DNA of 64,000 nucleotides from contig NZ_JNIO01000008.1 in the NCBI RefSeq assembly GCF_000702545.1, forward strand, positions 682,001 to 746,000, written 5' to 3'. This document shows positions 63,244 through 64,000 of this stretch, piece after piece. The DNA comes from Selenomonas sp. AB3002. Lineage in GTDB: Bacteria > Bacillota > Negativicutes > Selenomonadales > Selenomonadaceae. Under the pieces are notes generated by a model. The model was not told where the DNA came from and searched no databases. It was given only the letters and a program-made list of their open reading frames with translations. Each line of letters opens with the position of its first letter. Within the stretch, counting starts at the first letter, position 1. The translations under genes were made by a program, and so were the position numbers.

Positions 63244-63996
63244 TCACAGAAGTTCTCCAAAATACATCCTGAGCACATTTGGGATTTCCAGATCCCAGGT
63301 CCCGGCACCATAGGCGATGCTTTCTGTCTTGAAATTTACCGGCAGGCTTTCCTCATAAGAGGCCAGGCTCTTCAGGAACGCAGCTCCTGTAGGAGTTGTC
63401 AGTTCTCTCTCAGCCCCCTTGTGATAAGTTGGCAATCCTAATAGCAATTCTGCCGTGGCAGGCGCAGGCACAGGTATCAGGCCGTGAGCACAACGCACAA
63501 AACCGCTGCCGGTATTGATGCGTGATACCAGGACTTTTTCAATATCAAGATATTCCAGGCAGATAGCGCTGCCCACAATATCCACGATGGAATCCAAAGC
63601 CCCCACTTCATGGAAAACAACATCATCGACATTCATGCCATGGATCTTTCCTTCAGCCGCAGCCAGAGTCCCAAAGATCCCGCAACTGAGGTCCCTGACC
63701 TTCTCTGTCAAGCCCGACCCTCTTATCAATTTGCAGATTTCCCCCCAGGAATGGTGATGATGCCCATCCTCATGGGATCCGTCCCGCCCATGCTGTTCTT
63801 TCGTCAGCACTTCCACATACACGGCGGCAATGCCGTTCTTGCTCACCGTATTCGCCTTTAGTTCATATTCATCATGAAGCCCCAATTCCTGCAGCTCATC
63901 ATTCAGATATTCAAAAGGGACCCCGCTTTGCAGGAACGCTCCCAGCAGCATATTGCCGCTGATGCCGGAAAAACAGTCCAAATATATCGCCTTCAT
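63244..63996 (-). CDS. larC: LarC N-terminal domain (LarC1) of nickel-pincer cofactor synthesis
   Basis: 250 residues. AIYLDCFSGISGNMLLGAFL opens it; DGHHHHSWGEICKLI is the His-rich part; KIHGMNVDDVVFHEVGALDS, TPTGAAFLKSLAS and AYGAGTWDLEIPNVLRMY follow. LarC inserts nickel into the lactate racemase cofactor. Full LarC is near 400 residues; this frame stops at 63244, so the C-terminal CTP-binding domain is absent and no LarC2 ORF follows before ireB. Lactobacillus makes the two halves by programmed frameshift; here the second half is not present. Normal in the rest. Confidence 0.88.
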   Translation of the reverse strand: MKAIYLDCFSGISGNMLLGAFLQSGVPFEYLNDELQELGLHDEYELKANTVSKNGIAAVYVEVLTKEQHGRDGSHEDGHHHHSWGEICKLIRGSGLTEKVRDLSCGIFGTLAAAEGKIHGMNVDDVVFHEVGALDSIVDIVGSAICLEYLDIEKVLVSRINTGSGFVRCAHGLIPVPAPATAELLLGLPTYHKGAERELTTPTGAAFLKSLASYEESLPVNFKTESIAYGAGTWDLEIPNVLRMYFGELL

Positions 63997-64000
63997 GATT

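Overview
The window looks like chromosome from a low-GC-type Gram-positive lineage with an outer-membrane relative, most probably a Selenomonas-like member of the Negativicutes. The evidence is Firmicutes gene order (recN-argR-nadK-tlyA-dxs-ispA-xseB-xseA-nusB, the amaP/DUF2273/Asp23 set, ireB-ruvX-DUF1292-mltG-trmR-trhP, and hisZ with the short HisG) together with an anaerobic GlpABC dehydrogenase. The assignment is an inference from gene content. I see no rRNA, tRNA, CRISPR array, insertion sequence or prophage.

Region 1 (1-9.4 kb) starts with hisF-hisIE, directly behind a divergent glycerol kinase paralogue. A mix of small units on both strands follows: an alpha/beta hydrolase, a small membrane protein, a methyltransferase, a YeiH-type exporter, a secreted amidase and a hypothetical protein. 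Region 2 (8.0-13.8 kb) is a 5-oxoproline utilisation operon: pxpA, pxpB, pxpC, accB, accC, ycsI and a sodium:solute symporter. Three of its genes carry deletion scars: pxpC has lost its 5' part, accC its 3' part and ycsI its middle. The operon is therefore probably dead, although its promoter and leader hairpins are still visible.

Region 3 (13.8-16.8 kb) holds small ORFs of unknown function, a 72-residue coiled-coil protein with its own promoter and terminator, and a FIST-GGDEF diguanylate cyclase behind a 21-codon leader ORF. Region 4 (16.8-24.5 kb) is the anaerobic glycerol operon glpA-glpB-glpC-(orphan PTS IIB)-glpK-glpF. It is read from a strong promoter flanked by two inverted repeats and lies divergent to a small XRE regulator. 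Region 5 (24.5-30.7 kb) is hisZ-(HD protein)-hisG-hisD-hisB-hisH-hisA, with a TrpR-like YerC/HisR regulator in front. The two terminal histidine genes, hisF and hisIE, lie 23 kb away at the start of the window.

Region 6 (30.9-34.3 kb) has mnmA, a hypothetical gene and a complete stand-alone accC. Region 7 (34.3-42.1 kb) has ftsK, mtaD-ahcY (S-adenosylhomocysteine recycling) and a tight NUDIX-protease-scpA-scpB run. Region 8 (42.1-54 kb) is the large housekeeping operon for isoprenoid synthesis, DNA repair, NAD kinase and envelope stress, ending upstream with efp and pepP. Region 9 (54.2-58 kb) inserts a C69 dipeptidase, an FAD oxidoreductase and an Sfp-type phosphopantetheinyl transferase between pepP and aroQ. 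Region 10 (58.2-64 kb) holds aroQ, acylphosphatase, the trhP-trmR-mltG tRNA/cell-wall cluster, DUF1292, ruvX, ireB and a LarC that ends after its N-terminal domain.

Most genes are on the minus strand. The most unusual points are the deletion-scarred pxp operon, the glycerol-kinase paralogue with Asn in place of the catalytic Asp, the orphan PTS IIB inside the glp operon, the structured leaders upstream of pxpA and of a GNAT gene remnant, and the LarC1-only gene.
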